Source of the DNA: Acinetobacter marinus
Lineage (GTDB): Bacteria; Pseudomonadota; Gammaproteobacteria; Pseudomonadales; Moraxellaceae
Direction of reading: 5' to 3'
Assembly (NCBI RefSeq): GCF_900096915.1
Contig: NZ_FMYK01000014.1
Span: 1-20,850 of the forward strand
DNA length: 20,850 nt
Position numbers and translations under genes: made by a program. The notes below the pieces were generated by a model. The model did not search any database. It had not been told where the DNA came from and saw only the letters and a list, made by a program, of their open reading frames with translations. Positions within the stretch are counted from its first letter, which is position 1. The number at the start of each line of letters is the position of its first letter. Positions 7,074-15,427 of this stretch are shown here, piece by piece.

Positions 7074-8096
7074 TCATTTTTTTGAATATTGTTCATCTTT
7101 GAGTGCACATTCAAAGTTTTGCCGATTTTCAGCGCAACGGGCACGCCAGAGAAGCTCCATCATTTTTTTGTCATAAATGCCTTCTTTAGTCAGCTGGATA
7201 CGAGCTTCACGCATCATTTTTTGATAGCCGATTTTGTCTGCATCAGGGATTTGCATCCAGTATTTGGCAGGGATGTCTTGTTTCATTTTGCCCAAAATCG
7301 TGAATGCACGAGGCAATTGTCCTCTGATCCATGTTCTGGACTTTTGCCCAAAACCTGCGGGAAATTGATCACTGTGAATGATCAGATTGCCCGAGACTTG
7401 CATGAGTGGATAATTGGCAATTGCGCCTTTAGTCCCCAGTCCTTTGTACAGCTCTAATGGGCGAAATACAGCGGCAGGCGCACCGATAATATCGACCTGA
7501 CCATTGTTAAACTTTGCACCGAAATTGGTGACATCGGCGGATACAGCTTGAGCGCCGACTTGTTGCACCATTTTCTTTTGCGCTTGGTCATAGTCGAGCA
7601 CCGCAATTTTCTTTCCTGCAGCTTTGGCGATGGTATTGATACTGCGATCATTTAAAAATAAATAGGCATCACCAACAGGGACAATGCCGACGATTTCATA
7701 TTTGCCTTGTTTCATCTCTTTGGCAAAGCGTGGATCAGCCAAAGTTTGCATGACTTTGACCGCCAGTTTTAAACTTGGAATTGAGCCAATCTAATCGATC
7801 GAACCTGTAAAACTGTTGAATTGGCGTCCACGCATTCCTGTGATACTGGCGCCGTCACATTTTCCAGCTTTAAAGTCTTCGGTCAATACACGTTCATCGG
7901 TGTAGGCTTTCAGCTCGATATTGGCACCCCATTGTTTCGAAGCAAGTTGATAATCTTTCATCAAGGCATAGACATCACCTTGTGTACCAACCAGATCAAA
8001 TACACAAAATGTTAGTTTGGCGTGTGCCGTATTGAGGCTCAGCATGGTGAGCAAACTCAGTGTGCTGAGTCCGATCAGCGTTTTGATTATTTTCAT
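7074..8096 (-). pseudogene. AdeT-like periplasmic protein interrupted by an amber codon
   Basis: Read from ATG 8094-8096 (AAGGA seven bases upstream), this frame encodes a signal peptide (MKIIKTLIGLSTLSLL... to NTAHA), then CVFDLVG, YTDERV, AGKCDG, MRGRQFN and GSID. It stops at TAG (7791-7793), codon 102. The same frame then continues without another stop for 238 codons: IGSIPSLK, KIAVLDYDQAQKKMVQQ and QVDIIGAPA, ending at 7074. The intact paralogue at 2857-3855 has TCG at the equivalent position (GSID-S-IG), so one C-to-A change explains the break. An internal ATG at 7749-7751 could start a fragment without a signal peptide. Either a recent pseudogene, an amber-suppressed gene, or a sequencing error. 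The rest of the frame looks undecayed. Confidence 0.85.
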
Positions 8097-8244
8097 GGAG
8101 TATTCCTTGAATGCACGTCCTGCATACTTTTGTTGTTTTAACGGTTCAATCAAAAGTATAGATATGCAAGGCGTACATCGCATTGGTCAAAATGACAGGA
8201 AATTGTCCATGATGCACAATGCGTGAATAATCCATTTTGCAAGA

Positions 8245-8790
8245 TTAGCCAGAAAGTTTTTTTGTTAAATCAATCAGTTGATTTGCCAAATTGATCAGTA
8301 CATCTTGCTCAGCATCATTACCTTGGAAATTTTGTGATTTTGTTCGTGCAAAGATGTCACGAATGAGCAAGCTGATATTACTGTCAATCATACCGAGTGC
8401 GGTAGTGACTTGGCGGATTTGTGAGATTGAACGTGCACCATTGACCGAGCCATAGCTGACAAAGCCGACTGGTTTTCCGCTCCATTCAGCGCCGAGATAA
8501 TCCAAGGCATTTTTCAGGGCAGGTGAGTAGCCATTGTTATATTCTGGAGAAATCAGAAAATAAGCATCGCCTTCAGTGATTTTTTCAGACCATTTTTTTT
8601 GTAGTGGATCGCTATAATTGCCTTTTAATGACATCGGTGATGCACCGCTAAACATTGGCAAATCCCAGGTTTTTAGATCGACAATTTCCACTTCGGCATC
8701 AATATCTTGCAAGGCATTTTGCATCCACTCGGCGACATGGATCGCCACACGATTTTCCCGAACGCTGCCGACAATAATCTGAATCTTCAT
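8245..8790 (-). CDS. NAD(P)H-dependent FMN reductase family protein
   Basis: A 181-residue flavodoxin-fold protein. The N-terminus, MKIQIIVGSVRENR, is the phosphate-binding loop of the NADPH-dependent FMN reductase family. SPEYNNGYSPALKNALDYL (81-99) is the isoalloxazine-contacting motif, and SYGSVNGAR (112-120) is a second flavin/cofactor loop. Family members reduce FMN, quinones, azo dyes or chromate using NAD(P)H in the cytosol; the physiological substrate cannot be told from sequence. AGGGA precedes the ATG. The gene is divergent from the DUF202 gene, with 67 bases between their starts, so the promoters must overlap or lie back to back. Confidence 0.86.
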   Translation of the reverse strand: MKIQIIVGSVRENRVAIHVAEWMQNALQDIDAEVEIVDLKTWDLPMFSGASPMSLKGNYSDPLQKKWSEKITEGDAYFLISPEYNNGYSPALKNALDYLGAEWSGKPVGFVSYGSVNGARSISQIRQVTTALGMIDSNISLLIRDIFARTKSQNFQGNDAEQDVLINLANQLIDLTKKLSG

Positions 8791-8857
8791 TGTAATTTCC
8801 CTGTGCTTGTTTTATGTTTTGAGCTTAGCAAAAATACAGCGATGGAAAAGTAAGAAT

Positions 8858-9217
8858 ATGTCAAATTTGCAAGATCCACGGGTGCTATTGGCTTTGGAGC
8901 GCACAGTGTTGGCGTGGAATCGGAGTAGTTTGGCATTGATTGCTTTTGGCTTTGTCATTGAAAAATCAGCCTTTCTTGCGCAACTGGTCGATCCTGTAAA
9001 ATATGCCGACAAGATTGCATTTAGCAAATGGACTGGGGGCGGGGTGATCGTTTTGGGGATGATTATCTGTCTGATCTCGGTGCAACAATATCGTATTGCG
9101 CTGCGCTCAATCACCGATGCGGAAATGATGGAAGGCTATAAAACCAATCAGCCGATGCTTTTGGCAGGGTTTAGTATTTTGGTCGGGATGTTATTGATTA
9201 TTTCGTTTTGGGTTTGA
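8858..9217 (+). CDS. DUF202 (YidH-like) small inner-membrane protein
   Basis: A 119-residue protein starting at the ATG at 8858. An upstream ATG at 8807 adds 17 residues not typical of the family, and GTAAG lies nearer the chosen start. It contains the DUF202 signature LALERTVLAWNRSSLALIAFG at the N-terminus and three hydrophobic segments, about residues 22-38, 55-73 and 93-115. Function in bacteria is unknown. Homologues are small helical membrane proteins, and the eukaryotic relatives are subunits of the vacuolar transporter chaperone. Its stop is only 13 bases from the stop of the convergent small exported protein, so the two transcripts probably overlap. Confidence 0.85.
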   Translation: MSNLQDPRVLLALERTVLAWNRSSLALIAFGFVIEKSAFLAQLVDPVKYADKIAFSKWTGGGVIVLGMIICLISVQQYRIALRSITDAEMMEGYKTNQPMLLAGFSILVGMLLIISFWV

Positions 9218-9230
9218 TGCTTTTATACGG

Positions 9231-9572
9231 CTAACTTTTTGGTACATCGCCTGCTAAGCAACGACGTTTCCAATCTTGGTTAAATGCTTCGAGAACTTGT
9301 TCAGCTTTTGCTTCATCGTATGTTTCAGGCTGAGTTTCATCTGCGTAAACAGGAAAGGTTTTTGCTTCATCAATAATTTGAATAAAAACAGCAGATTCTT
9401 CCTTGAATTGATTGGTATAGGTTGATTTTGAGTCTTCAATATCATTGCCTAATTGATGCATTGTCATCAATAGGTCAGTTGCTACTACTAGAGCCTCGCA
9501 ATCGGCTTCTTTTGATTCTGCGAAGCTCAATGAGCTGATGCTTAAGAGTGCAACAAATATAGTTTTTTTCAT
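9231..9572 (-). CDS. Small exported protein of unknown function
   Basis: A 113-residue protein with a clear signal peptide (MKKTIFVALLSISSLSFA, cleavage before ESK). The mature chain is about 95 residues, acidic and probably helical. It has two cysteines, one near the mature N-terminus (EADCEAL) and one near the C-terminus (KRRCLAG), which could form a disulfide in the periplasm. I do not recognise a family. AGGAATG precedes the ATG. It lies 24 bases downstream of the fkpB stop on the same strand, so it may be the last gene of the ribF-ileS-lspA-fkpB run. Confidence 0.7.
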   Translation of the reverse strand: MKKTIFVALLSISSLSFAESKEADCEALVVATDLLMTMHQLGNDIEDSKSTYTNQFKEESAVFIQIIDEAKTFPVYADETQPETYDEAKAEQVLEAFNQDWKRRCLAGDVPKS

Positions 9573-9596
9573 TATTTCATTCCTGAGAATTTGATC

Positions 9597-10079
9597 TCAC
9601 ATCAACCGAATGCCTTGCTGACCTTGCGGGGTGACTTTAAAGATTTCCACCGCAAAAGTAATATTTTTCCCTGCAAGTGGATGATTAAAATCAATCTCAG
9701 TAATGTCATCACCTACAGACATCACCACGCCAAATAGACTGGCTTTGGCTTTATCTTCAAATTCGATCATGTGACCAACTTCTGGACGTTGCTCAAATTT
9801 GACTGTGTCGAAGCGTTGCACATTCTCAGGATTCCATTCACCAAACGCATCTTCAGGTGGTAGGCTCACAGTACGGCGATCGCCAGCACGTAAGCCGAAT
9901 AGTGCTTTTTCAAAACCTGGTAAGAGATTACCATCACCGATGACTAAAGATACTGGCTCATCTCGGCTACGGGTATTGTCGATTTCTACGCCATTTTCGA
10001 TCGCCACGGAAAAGTGCAATTGCACTTTTGAACCCTCTTCGATGCGGGTTTCATCATTTGGATTGATAATTTCAGACAT
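9597..10079 (-). CDS. fkpB: FKBP-type peptidyl-prolyl isomerase FkpB (SlpA)
   Basis: A 160-residue protein of the SlyD/FkpB class. The FKBP part begins EGSKVQLHFSVAIENG and contains the active-site stretch GDGNLLPGFEKALFGLRAGD. The inserted flap domain follows (PPEDAFGEWNPENVQRF), and the chain returns to the FKBP fold with DFNHPLAGKNITFAVEI. It isomerises proline bonds and acts as a cytoplasmic chaperone. The start chosen is the ATG at 10077-10079 with GGTGA upstream. An in-frame ATG five codons earlier has no ribosome-binding site. In E. coli the order is ribF-ileS-lspA-fkpB-ispH; here the first four are kept but ispH is not next. It lacks the His-rich tail of SlyD. Confidence 0.9.
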   Translation of the reverse strand: MSEIINPNDETRIEEGSKVQLHFSVAIENGVEIDNTRSRDEPVSLVIGDGNLLPGFEKALFGLRAGDRRTVSLPPEDAFGEWNPENVQRFDTVKFEQRPEVGHMIEFEDKAKASLFGVVMSVGDDITEIDFNHPLAGKNITFAVEIFKVTPQGQQGIRLM

Positions 10080-10134
10080 CAGTTTCACCGTCATTTTCAG
10101 TCATTGTGGTGGAATAAGGTTAGTTCGATTTCAG

Positions 10135-10692
10135 CTAGACGTTATGGGTTTGATGACGTTTTTTCTCAAGGAAAAAGGTGTCGATCAATAACAAAATCGT
10201 CCCTAAAGTAATCGCACAATCGGCAAGATTAAACACAGGGAAATTCCACGTTTGATAATGCACATGCAAAAAGTCGATCACCACGCCATGTACTTGTTCA
10301 CCACGATAATTGACCAATTGTGTGGTCAGACGGTCGATCAAGTTACCCACTGCACCACCCAAAATCAACGCAATCGAGGCAGGCAGGACTTTTAAAGTTT
10401 TTGGCATGCGCAACAACCACACCACAAAAAACACCGAAACGACACTCGCCAATCCTGTAAAGAAGTAGCGTTGCCAACCGCCTGCATCAGAGAGAAAGCT
10501 AAAAGCCGCACCGGGATTGTAGGCAAGCGTCCAGCTAAATACAGGCAGGACATTGACGCTATTGCCTTCAAAGACCAATTTATCCAGCGCAATTTGTTTG
10601 GTAATTTGATCCAAAATGATGGTCAGGATACTGAGTCCCAACCACCAAAAATTCACTGCGTTAAAGCGCAACCAATCTGCTTGCTTAGGCAT
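10135..10692 (-). CDS. lspA: Lipoprotein signal peptidase LspA
   Basis: A 185-residue inner-membrane aspartyl protease that cleaves the signal peptide from diacylglyceryl-modified prolipoproteins. Four hydrophobic segments and the family blocks are visible: LDQITK (27-32), YNPGAAFSF (58-66), GGAVGNLIDR (112-121), VIDFLHV (138-144) and FNLADCAI (154-161). D140 and D158 are the expected catalytic pair. The start ATG at 10690-10692 lies inside the end of ileS, overlapping it by 8 bases, and the ribosome-binding site GAGAG is within ileS. This indicates translational coupling in one operon. Confidence 0.96.
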   Translation of the reverse strand: MPKQADWLRFNAVNFWWLGLSILTIILDQITKQIALDKLVFEGNSVNVLPVFSWTLAYNPGAAFSFLSDAGGWQRYFFTGLASVVSVFFVVWLLRMPKTLKVLPASIALILGGAVGNLIDRLTTQLVNYRGEQVHGVVIDFLHVHYQTWNFPVFNLADCAITLGTILLLIDTFFLEKKRHQTHNV

Positions 10693-13531
10693 ATTTTCTC
10701 TCTTCACCAGTGCCTGATGGCAAGTTGATGATGCAACGTGAACACAATCCCTCATGACCTGCATGGGTGTTCACATCAGGCAGTACATGCCAACAACGCA
10801 CACATTTCTCACCGTCTGCGCTCGATACCGCAACACGCAAGCCGTCGATGTCCGTCGCTTCACCCTGTGATGCATCAAACGGGTGTACAGCAACTTGTGA
10901 AGTGATCAGTACAAAGCGTAATTCATTTTCCAAGCGGTCAAGAATGGTTTTTAATGCCTCATCCGCCCAAATATCAACTTTGGCAGAGAGATTTGAACCG
11001 ACCAATTTGGCATTACGTGCCGCTTCGATTTGCTTATTCACCGCAGATTTGACTTGAATCAGAGCTTGCCAATCAGATTCGCTGATTAAGTTGTGCTGGG
11101 TTGATTTTGGCAGATCGTACCATTCAGCAGTAAAGACATATTTTTCCGCTTGCTCAGGAATCAGTTCCCACGCCTCTTGTGCGGTAAAGCTCAAGATCGG
11201 ACTCATCCAACGCACAAAGGCTTGCACCAAGTGATACAACGCCGTTTGTGCAGAGCGACGTGCTTGCGAGTCGGCTTTGGTGGTGTACTGACGATCTTTG
11301 ATGATGTCGAGGTAGAAACCACCCAAGTCATTGATACAGAAATTCGTTAGCGCATTGGTCACGACATGGAAATTCATCTCGTCGTAGGCTTTGCGAATCG
11401 TCGCTTGCACTTCACTGGCACGTTGAATGATGTATTGATCTAAGGCGATCAACTCATCCATCGGCAGTGCATCACGACTAGGCACAAAACCATTTAGATT
11501 GGCGAGCATAAAGCGCAACGTATTACGAATACGGCGGTAGCTATCGGAAACACGGTTGAAAATTTCTTTCGATGCGGCGATTTCATAGCGATAGTCGCTC
11601 GAAGCCACGTACAGGCGTAGACCGTCTGCACCGAGTTGTTTGATAATTTCTTCTAATGGGATGTAATTGCCCAAAGATTTTGACAATTTACGACCATTTT
11701 CATCGACAGTAAAACCGTGTGTCAGCAATGATTTATACGGCGCATGACCACGCACACCAATACTGGCAAGCAGTGAAGTTTGGAACCAGCCACGATGTTG
11801 ATCCGAACCTTCGAGATAGAGATCGGCAGGGCTTTGCAAGTCGTCACGTTGATCAAGCACGGCAAAATGCGTTGTACCTGAATCAAACCACACGTCTAAA
11901 GTATCACGCACACAGTTGTATTGTTCCGCATCTTCGGCAGACAAGAAATCTTTACCATCACGGTTAAACCATGCGTCAACACCTTCTTGCTCGATCAGCT
12001 TTGCCACCTCTTCGATCAACTCAGGCGTACGTGGATGCAATTCATGGGTGTCTTTGTGCACGAAAAATGGAATCGGTACGCCCCATGTACGCTGACGAGA
12101 GATACACCAATCTGGGCGTCCATCGACCATCGATTGCATACGATTTTTACCCCAGTCAGGGATAAATTCGATGTTATTTTCAATCTCATTCAAAGCGGTT
12201 TCACGCATGGCACATTGTTCCATGTTGATGAACCATTGTGGTGTAGCACGGAAGATGATTGGCGTTTTGTGTCGCCAGCAGTGTGGATAGCTATGGGTAA
12301 TTTTCTTATGCGCCCACAGACGACCCGTTGCACCAAGTGCTTCGATGATTTGCGGATTGGCTTTATAGATGTGCTCGCCTGCAAAGATCGGTGCAGTTGG
12401 GAGATAAACACCGTTCGAGCCAACAGGATTGTCTACGGCAAGGCGATATTGCAAACCGACTTTATAATCGTCCACACCATGACCTGGTGCGGTATGTACT
12501 GCACCTGTACCACTACCTGCGGTGACGTGTTCGCCCAAAATCACAGGCACTTGGCGCTCAGCGATCAATGGATGTTGTAATAATAAATGTTCGATTTTGT
12601 CGCCTGTAAAATCCGCCAAAACTTTTGGATGTTCTAGTTGATAGCGTTCACATGCCGAAGCAACCAATTCTTTGGCAAGAATCAGGTTATGCGTGCCACG
12701 ATCGCTTTCAACTTCAACCAATTGATAGTCAAGTTCAGCATGCAGTGCCACCGCTTGGTTGGCAGGCAGAGTCCACGGTGTCGTCGTCCAGATCACAATA
12801 TCGGTTGGCGTGCTGACAGATACACCGAGCTTCGCTGACAAATCCGCAAGATCCACGACGCCAAAACCAACATCAATCGCATCAGACTTTTTATCTTCAT
12901 ATTCCACTTCAGCTTCAGCAAGCGCCGAGCCACAATCCAAACACCAATTCACTGGTTTTAGACCGGGTTGGATATGACCATTTTTTTGAATTGCCGCCAA
13001 TGAACGGACAATATCCGCTTCTTGCTTAAAGTTCATGGTCAAATACGGATTGTCCCAATCGCCAAATACACCGAGGCGTTTAAAGTCTTTTTTCTGCAAT
13101 TCCACTTGGCTGAGCGCATATTCACGGCAGGCTTTACGGAAAGTCGTTGCATCGACTTTGACGCCGACTTTTCCGATTTTTTCTTCGACTTTCAGCTCGA
13201 TTGGTAGACCATGACAGTCCCAACCAGGTACATACGGCGCATCCATACCGTCCATGACACGGCTTTTCACGATGATGTCTTTTAACACTTTATTCACCGC
13301 ATGACCGAGGTGAATACTGCCGTTGGCGTATGGAGGACCATCATGCAGGATGTATTTTTTCTTGCCAATTCGAGATGCACGAATCTGCTGATAAATGTCG
13401 TCGGCATACCAGTCGTCTAACCATTTTGCTTCACGCACCGCCAAATTGGCTTTCATGGCAAAATCAGTCTGTGGCAAGTTGAGTGTGGCTTTATAATCCA
13501 CGACATTTTCAGAAGGTTGCTTATCGCTCAT
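10685..13531 (-). CDS. ileS: Isoleucyl-tRNA synthetase
   Basis: A 948-residue class I aminoacyl-tRNA synthetase, slightly longer than E. coli IleRS (938). The HIGH motif is HLGH (74-77) after DGPPYANGSI. The KMSKS loop is KLSKS (615-619) in ENGRKLSKSLGNYI. The editing (CP1) insertion contains the TTTPWTLPAN stretch. A C-terminal zinc site has four cysteines, C910, C913, C930 and C933. It charges tRNA-Ile and hydrolyses mischarged valine. The start is ATG followed by SDKQPS; GGAAGA lies at a rather long spacing upstream. It sits 89 bases after ribF and overlaps lspA. The zinc-site type suggests the ordinary mupirocin-sensitive bacterial form rather than the eukaryotic-like IleRS2. Confidence 0.97.
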   Translation of the reverse strand: MSDKQPSENVVDYKATLNLPQTDFAMKANLAVREAKWLDDWYADDIYQQIRASRIGKKKYILHDGPPYANGSIHLGHAVNKVLKDIIVKSRVMDGMDAPYVPGWDCHGLPIELKVEEKIGKVGVKVDATTFRKACREYALSQVELQKKDFKRLGVFGDWDNPYLTMNFKQEADIVRSLAAIQKNGHIQPGLKPVNWCLDCGSALAEAEVEYEDKKSDAIDVGFGVVDLADLSAKLGVSVSTPTDIVIWTTTPWTLPANQAVALHAELDYQLVEVESDRGTHNLILAKELVASACERYQLEHPKVLADFTGDKIEHLLLQHPLIAERQVPVILGEHVTAGSGTGAVHTAPGHGVDDYKVGLQYRLAVDNPVGSNGVYLPTAPIFAGEHIYKANPQIIEALGATGRLWAHKKITHSYPHCWRHKTPIIFRATPQWFINMEQCAMRETALNEIENNIEFIPDWGKNRMQSMVDGRPDWCISRQRTWGVPIPFFVHKDTHELHPRTPELIEEVAKLIEQEGVDAWFNRDGKDFLSAEDAEQYNCVRDTLDVWFDSGTTHFAVLDQRDDLQSPADLYLEGSDQHRGWFQTSLLASIGVRGHAPYKSLLTHGFTVDENGRKLSKSLGNYIPLEEIIKQLGADGLRLYVASSDYRYEIAASKEIFNRVSDSYRRIRNTLRFMLANLNGFVPSRDALPMDELIALDQYIIQRASEVQATIRKAYDEMNFHVVTNALTNFCINDLGGFYLDIIKDRQYTTKADSQARRSAQTALYHLVQAFVRWMSPILSFTAQEAWELIPEQAEKYVFTAEWYDLPKSTQHNLISESDWQALIQVKSAVNKQIEAARNAKLVGSNLSAKVDIWADEALKTILDRLENELRFVLITSQVAVHPFDASQGEATDIDGLRVAVSSADGEKCVRCWHVLPDVNTHAGHEGLCSRCIINLPSGTGEERKYA

Positions 13532-13620
13532 GCATCTGTCTTCCAGTTGGGTTAACGTGTTGATTTATCTTGATCAGCGCAATGGCAAATCTGTTTAGAC
13601 AAAAAAAAGGGTTAATGGTG

Positions 13621-14643
13621 TCATTGATGTAAAAAATCAATCGAGTCATTGTCGTCTCGAAATTTTTTCAATTGCATCACATCATCATCAATACCATCTT
13701 GCAGCGCTTGCAACGATGGATAATTTTTTTCACCATGTAAATAGTGCAAAAAGGTCACTCGTACCAGCAAACCGTACAGATTAGCAGAAAGCTCAGGGAA
13801 ATGAACCTCCAATCGCCACTCAGGTGTATCTTGCGCAATCGCAGGACGAGTACCGACATGACCTGCACCATACAGACTTTCAGGCAAATAACCTTTAATA
13901 CCACTTTGGCTGCTCTGTTGATCTGTATGTTGCGTTGCTAAAACCTGTGAAAATGGTCGTTCCAAGCTCTGCACATCGACTGCATAAATACCACTTAAAC
14001 ATGGTTTATGACGATGCAAGGCGACATTAATGGTGGGGAAATTAATGGTACGACCGATCTGATCACCATACACCACACGCCCTGTAATGCTGTACGGACG
14101 CCCCAGAAGCTGTGCGGCAAGGGCAAAATCACCTTGTTGCAACACCTCACGGATGCGAGTTGAGCTGACACGATCGGCATCGTGATTCACGGTATGCAAA
14201 TTGGTCACGTCAAAGCCTTGTTGACGGAGAAAATCACTATCGCCACTACGATTTTTACCAAAATGAAAATCATCGCCGAGCACGAGACTTTTGGCATTGA
14301 GTTGATGTTTTAATAATTCTGCAAACTCAAGTGCACTCATGCCACGAAAGGCATCATCAAACTTGGCAACGGCAACATAGTCCACGCCAAGCTCGGTCAG
14401 TAATTCAACTTTTTCACGTAATGATGAAATACGAGGCGGTGCGTCGCTACCTTGAAAAAATTCTAAAGGTTGTGGTTCAAAGATCATCACCAAGCTGTGT
14501 AATTGTTGTGCTTTGGCGATATTTTTCAGCTCAGCAATCATCGCCTGATGCCCAAGATGGACACCGTCAAAGTTGCCAATGGTGACAACGGTCGGAGGTA
14601 ACTGATGATGAGGAGTCAGCGCATGCAAACGAAGCAGCTTCAT
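13621..14643 (-). CDS. ribF: Bifunctional riboflavin kinase / FAD synthetase RibF
   Basis: A 340-residue enzyme that makes FMN from riboflavin and then FAD from FMN. The N-terminal nucleotidyltransferase domain has TIGNFDGVHLGH (21-32), and S-T-R-I-R (SSTRIREVL) marks the end of that domain. The C-terminal riboflavin kinase domain starts at GRPYSITGRVVYGDQIGRTINFPT and contains GTRPA. Between GIYAVDV and GTRP lies a Gln/Ser-rich stretch of about 30 residues (QHTDQQSSQSG...) that is shorter or absent in E. coli RibF as I recall it. The start is ATG at 14641-14643; a TTG two codons earlier is possible. No ribosome-binding site is evident. First gene of the ribF-ileS-lspA-fkpB run. A TTGACG at about 14713 may be a -35, but its -10 is poor. 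Confidence 0.94.
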   Translation of the reverse strand: MKLLRLHALTPHHQLPPTVVTIGNFDGVHLGHQAMIAELKNIAKAQQLHSLVMIFEPQPLEFFQGSDAPPRISSLREKVELLTELGVDYVAVAKFDDAFRGMSALEFAELLKHQLNAKSLVLGDDFHFGKNRSGDSDFLRQQGFDVTNLHTVNHDADRVSSTRIREVLQQGDFALAAQLLGRPYSITGRVVYGDQIGRTINFPTINVALHRHKPCLSGIYAVDVQSLERPFSQVLATQHTDQQSSQSGIKGYLPESLYGAGHVGTRPAIAQDTPEWRLEVHFPELSANLYGLLVRVTFLHYLHGEKNYPSLQALQDGIDDDVMQLKKFRDDNDSIDFLHQ

Positions 14644-14745
14644 AGCCAAAGTGAAATCTGAACAATTTAAAGGCGACTATTGTGCCATAAATTGATTAAA
14701 AATGTTATGCGTCAATGCATTTCAAGCCAAGCAGTCGAAAGACAA

Positions 14746-15234
14746 TTATTTCGCTAGACGGTAATAAGAGTATTTGACGTTTTTATCTTTGTAGACATCG
14801 TAGCTACGTTGTTTAAAGTCGGACACCCAACTGTTGCCACTATAGCCTGCGATATGACCGTATTTATGCTTTTGCGTGCGGTGGATAATATAAATATCAC
14901 CATCTTGTGGGTTGTCAAAAGCAGGTGTGATTTGACGGTAGCCGATGGTTTTTAAGGTATCGCCCCAGTCAGACGCTGCCACAGGATGTGATTGAAACTT
15001 TGCCCCAGCAGACTGTAATGCAATACGAATGCTACGTGCGCATTTACTGGTACTGGTTTGGCGAGTAATGCCTTTGAGCTTATTGGTAAATAAATCCAAA
15101 CTAAAAAATTTAGAGCTCAAACCACGTGCACCATCAAAGGGACCAGTATGCTTTTGTGCAGATTTGGCGATCACTTGGACTTGTGGCTGTGTGTTGAAAT
15201 AAGCGGTGTCGGTTGCGGCATTATCGTAGATCAT
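14746..15234 (-). CDS. CHAP / NlpC-P60-like cell-wall amidase, no signal peptide
   Basis: Taken from the ATG at 15232-15234 this protein has 162 residues. A GTG start 13 codons upstream is also open, but neither has a ribosome-binding site. The C-terminal two thirds look like a cysteine peptidase of the CHAP/NlpC-P60 type: candidate catalytic Cys in SKCARSIRIAL (C65), DGDIYIIHR as the core strand, His in YGHIAGYSG (H127), and an acidic residue in WVSDFKQ (D139). Such enzymes cleave peptidoglycan stem peptides or amide bonds. No signal peptide or membrane anchor is visible, so it would need another route to the wall, for example phage-type lysis or type VI secretion; no neighbour shows either. 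It lies 193 bases downstream of anmK on the same strand. Confidence 0.68.
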   Translation of the reverse strand: MIYDNAATDTAYFNTQPQVQVIAKSAQKHTGPFDGARGLSSKFFSLDLFTNKLKGITRQTSTSKCARSIRIALQSAGAKFQSHPVAASDWGDTLKTIGYRQITPAFDNPQDGDIYIIHRTQKHKYGHIAGYSGNSWVSDFKQRSYDVYKDKNVKYSYYRLAK

Positions 15235-15427
15235 ACAAACATCGTGAATTTTAAGGCGCAGTATAAATAACACACATTTTTCAAAAATGGGAGCAATGTA
15301 ATAAAATGAAATATTATTACATTACACATTTGGCAAAAAATTTATAAAAATGTGAACTAATTCAAATGAGTCGATCAAATATTCATCGCAGTGTAACTGA
15401 TTGGTTTATATTACATAAAACTATGTT

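Noticed and set aside
10072..10104. A 10-codon minus-strand frame (MTENDGETDV) overlapping the fkpB start by 8 bases
   Set aside because: It could be a leader peptide coupled to fkpB, but there is no ribosome-binding site and no supporting structure, so chance is more likely.
11921..12580. A 219-codon open frame on the plus strand opposite ileS
   Set aside because: It lies wholly antisense to a conserved synthetase gene, has no ribosome-binding site and no recognisable family.
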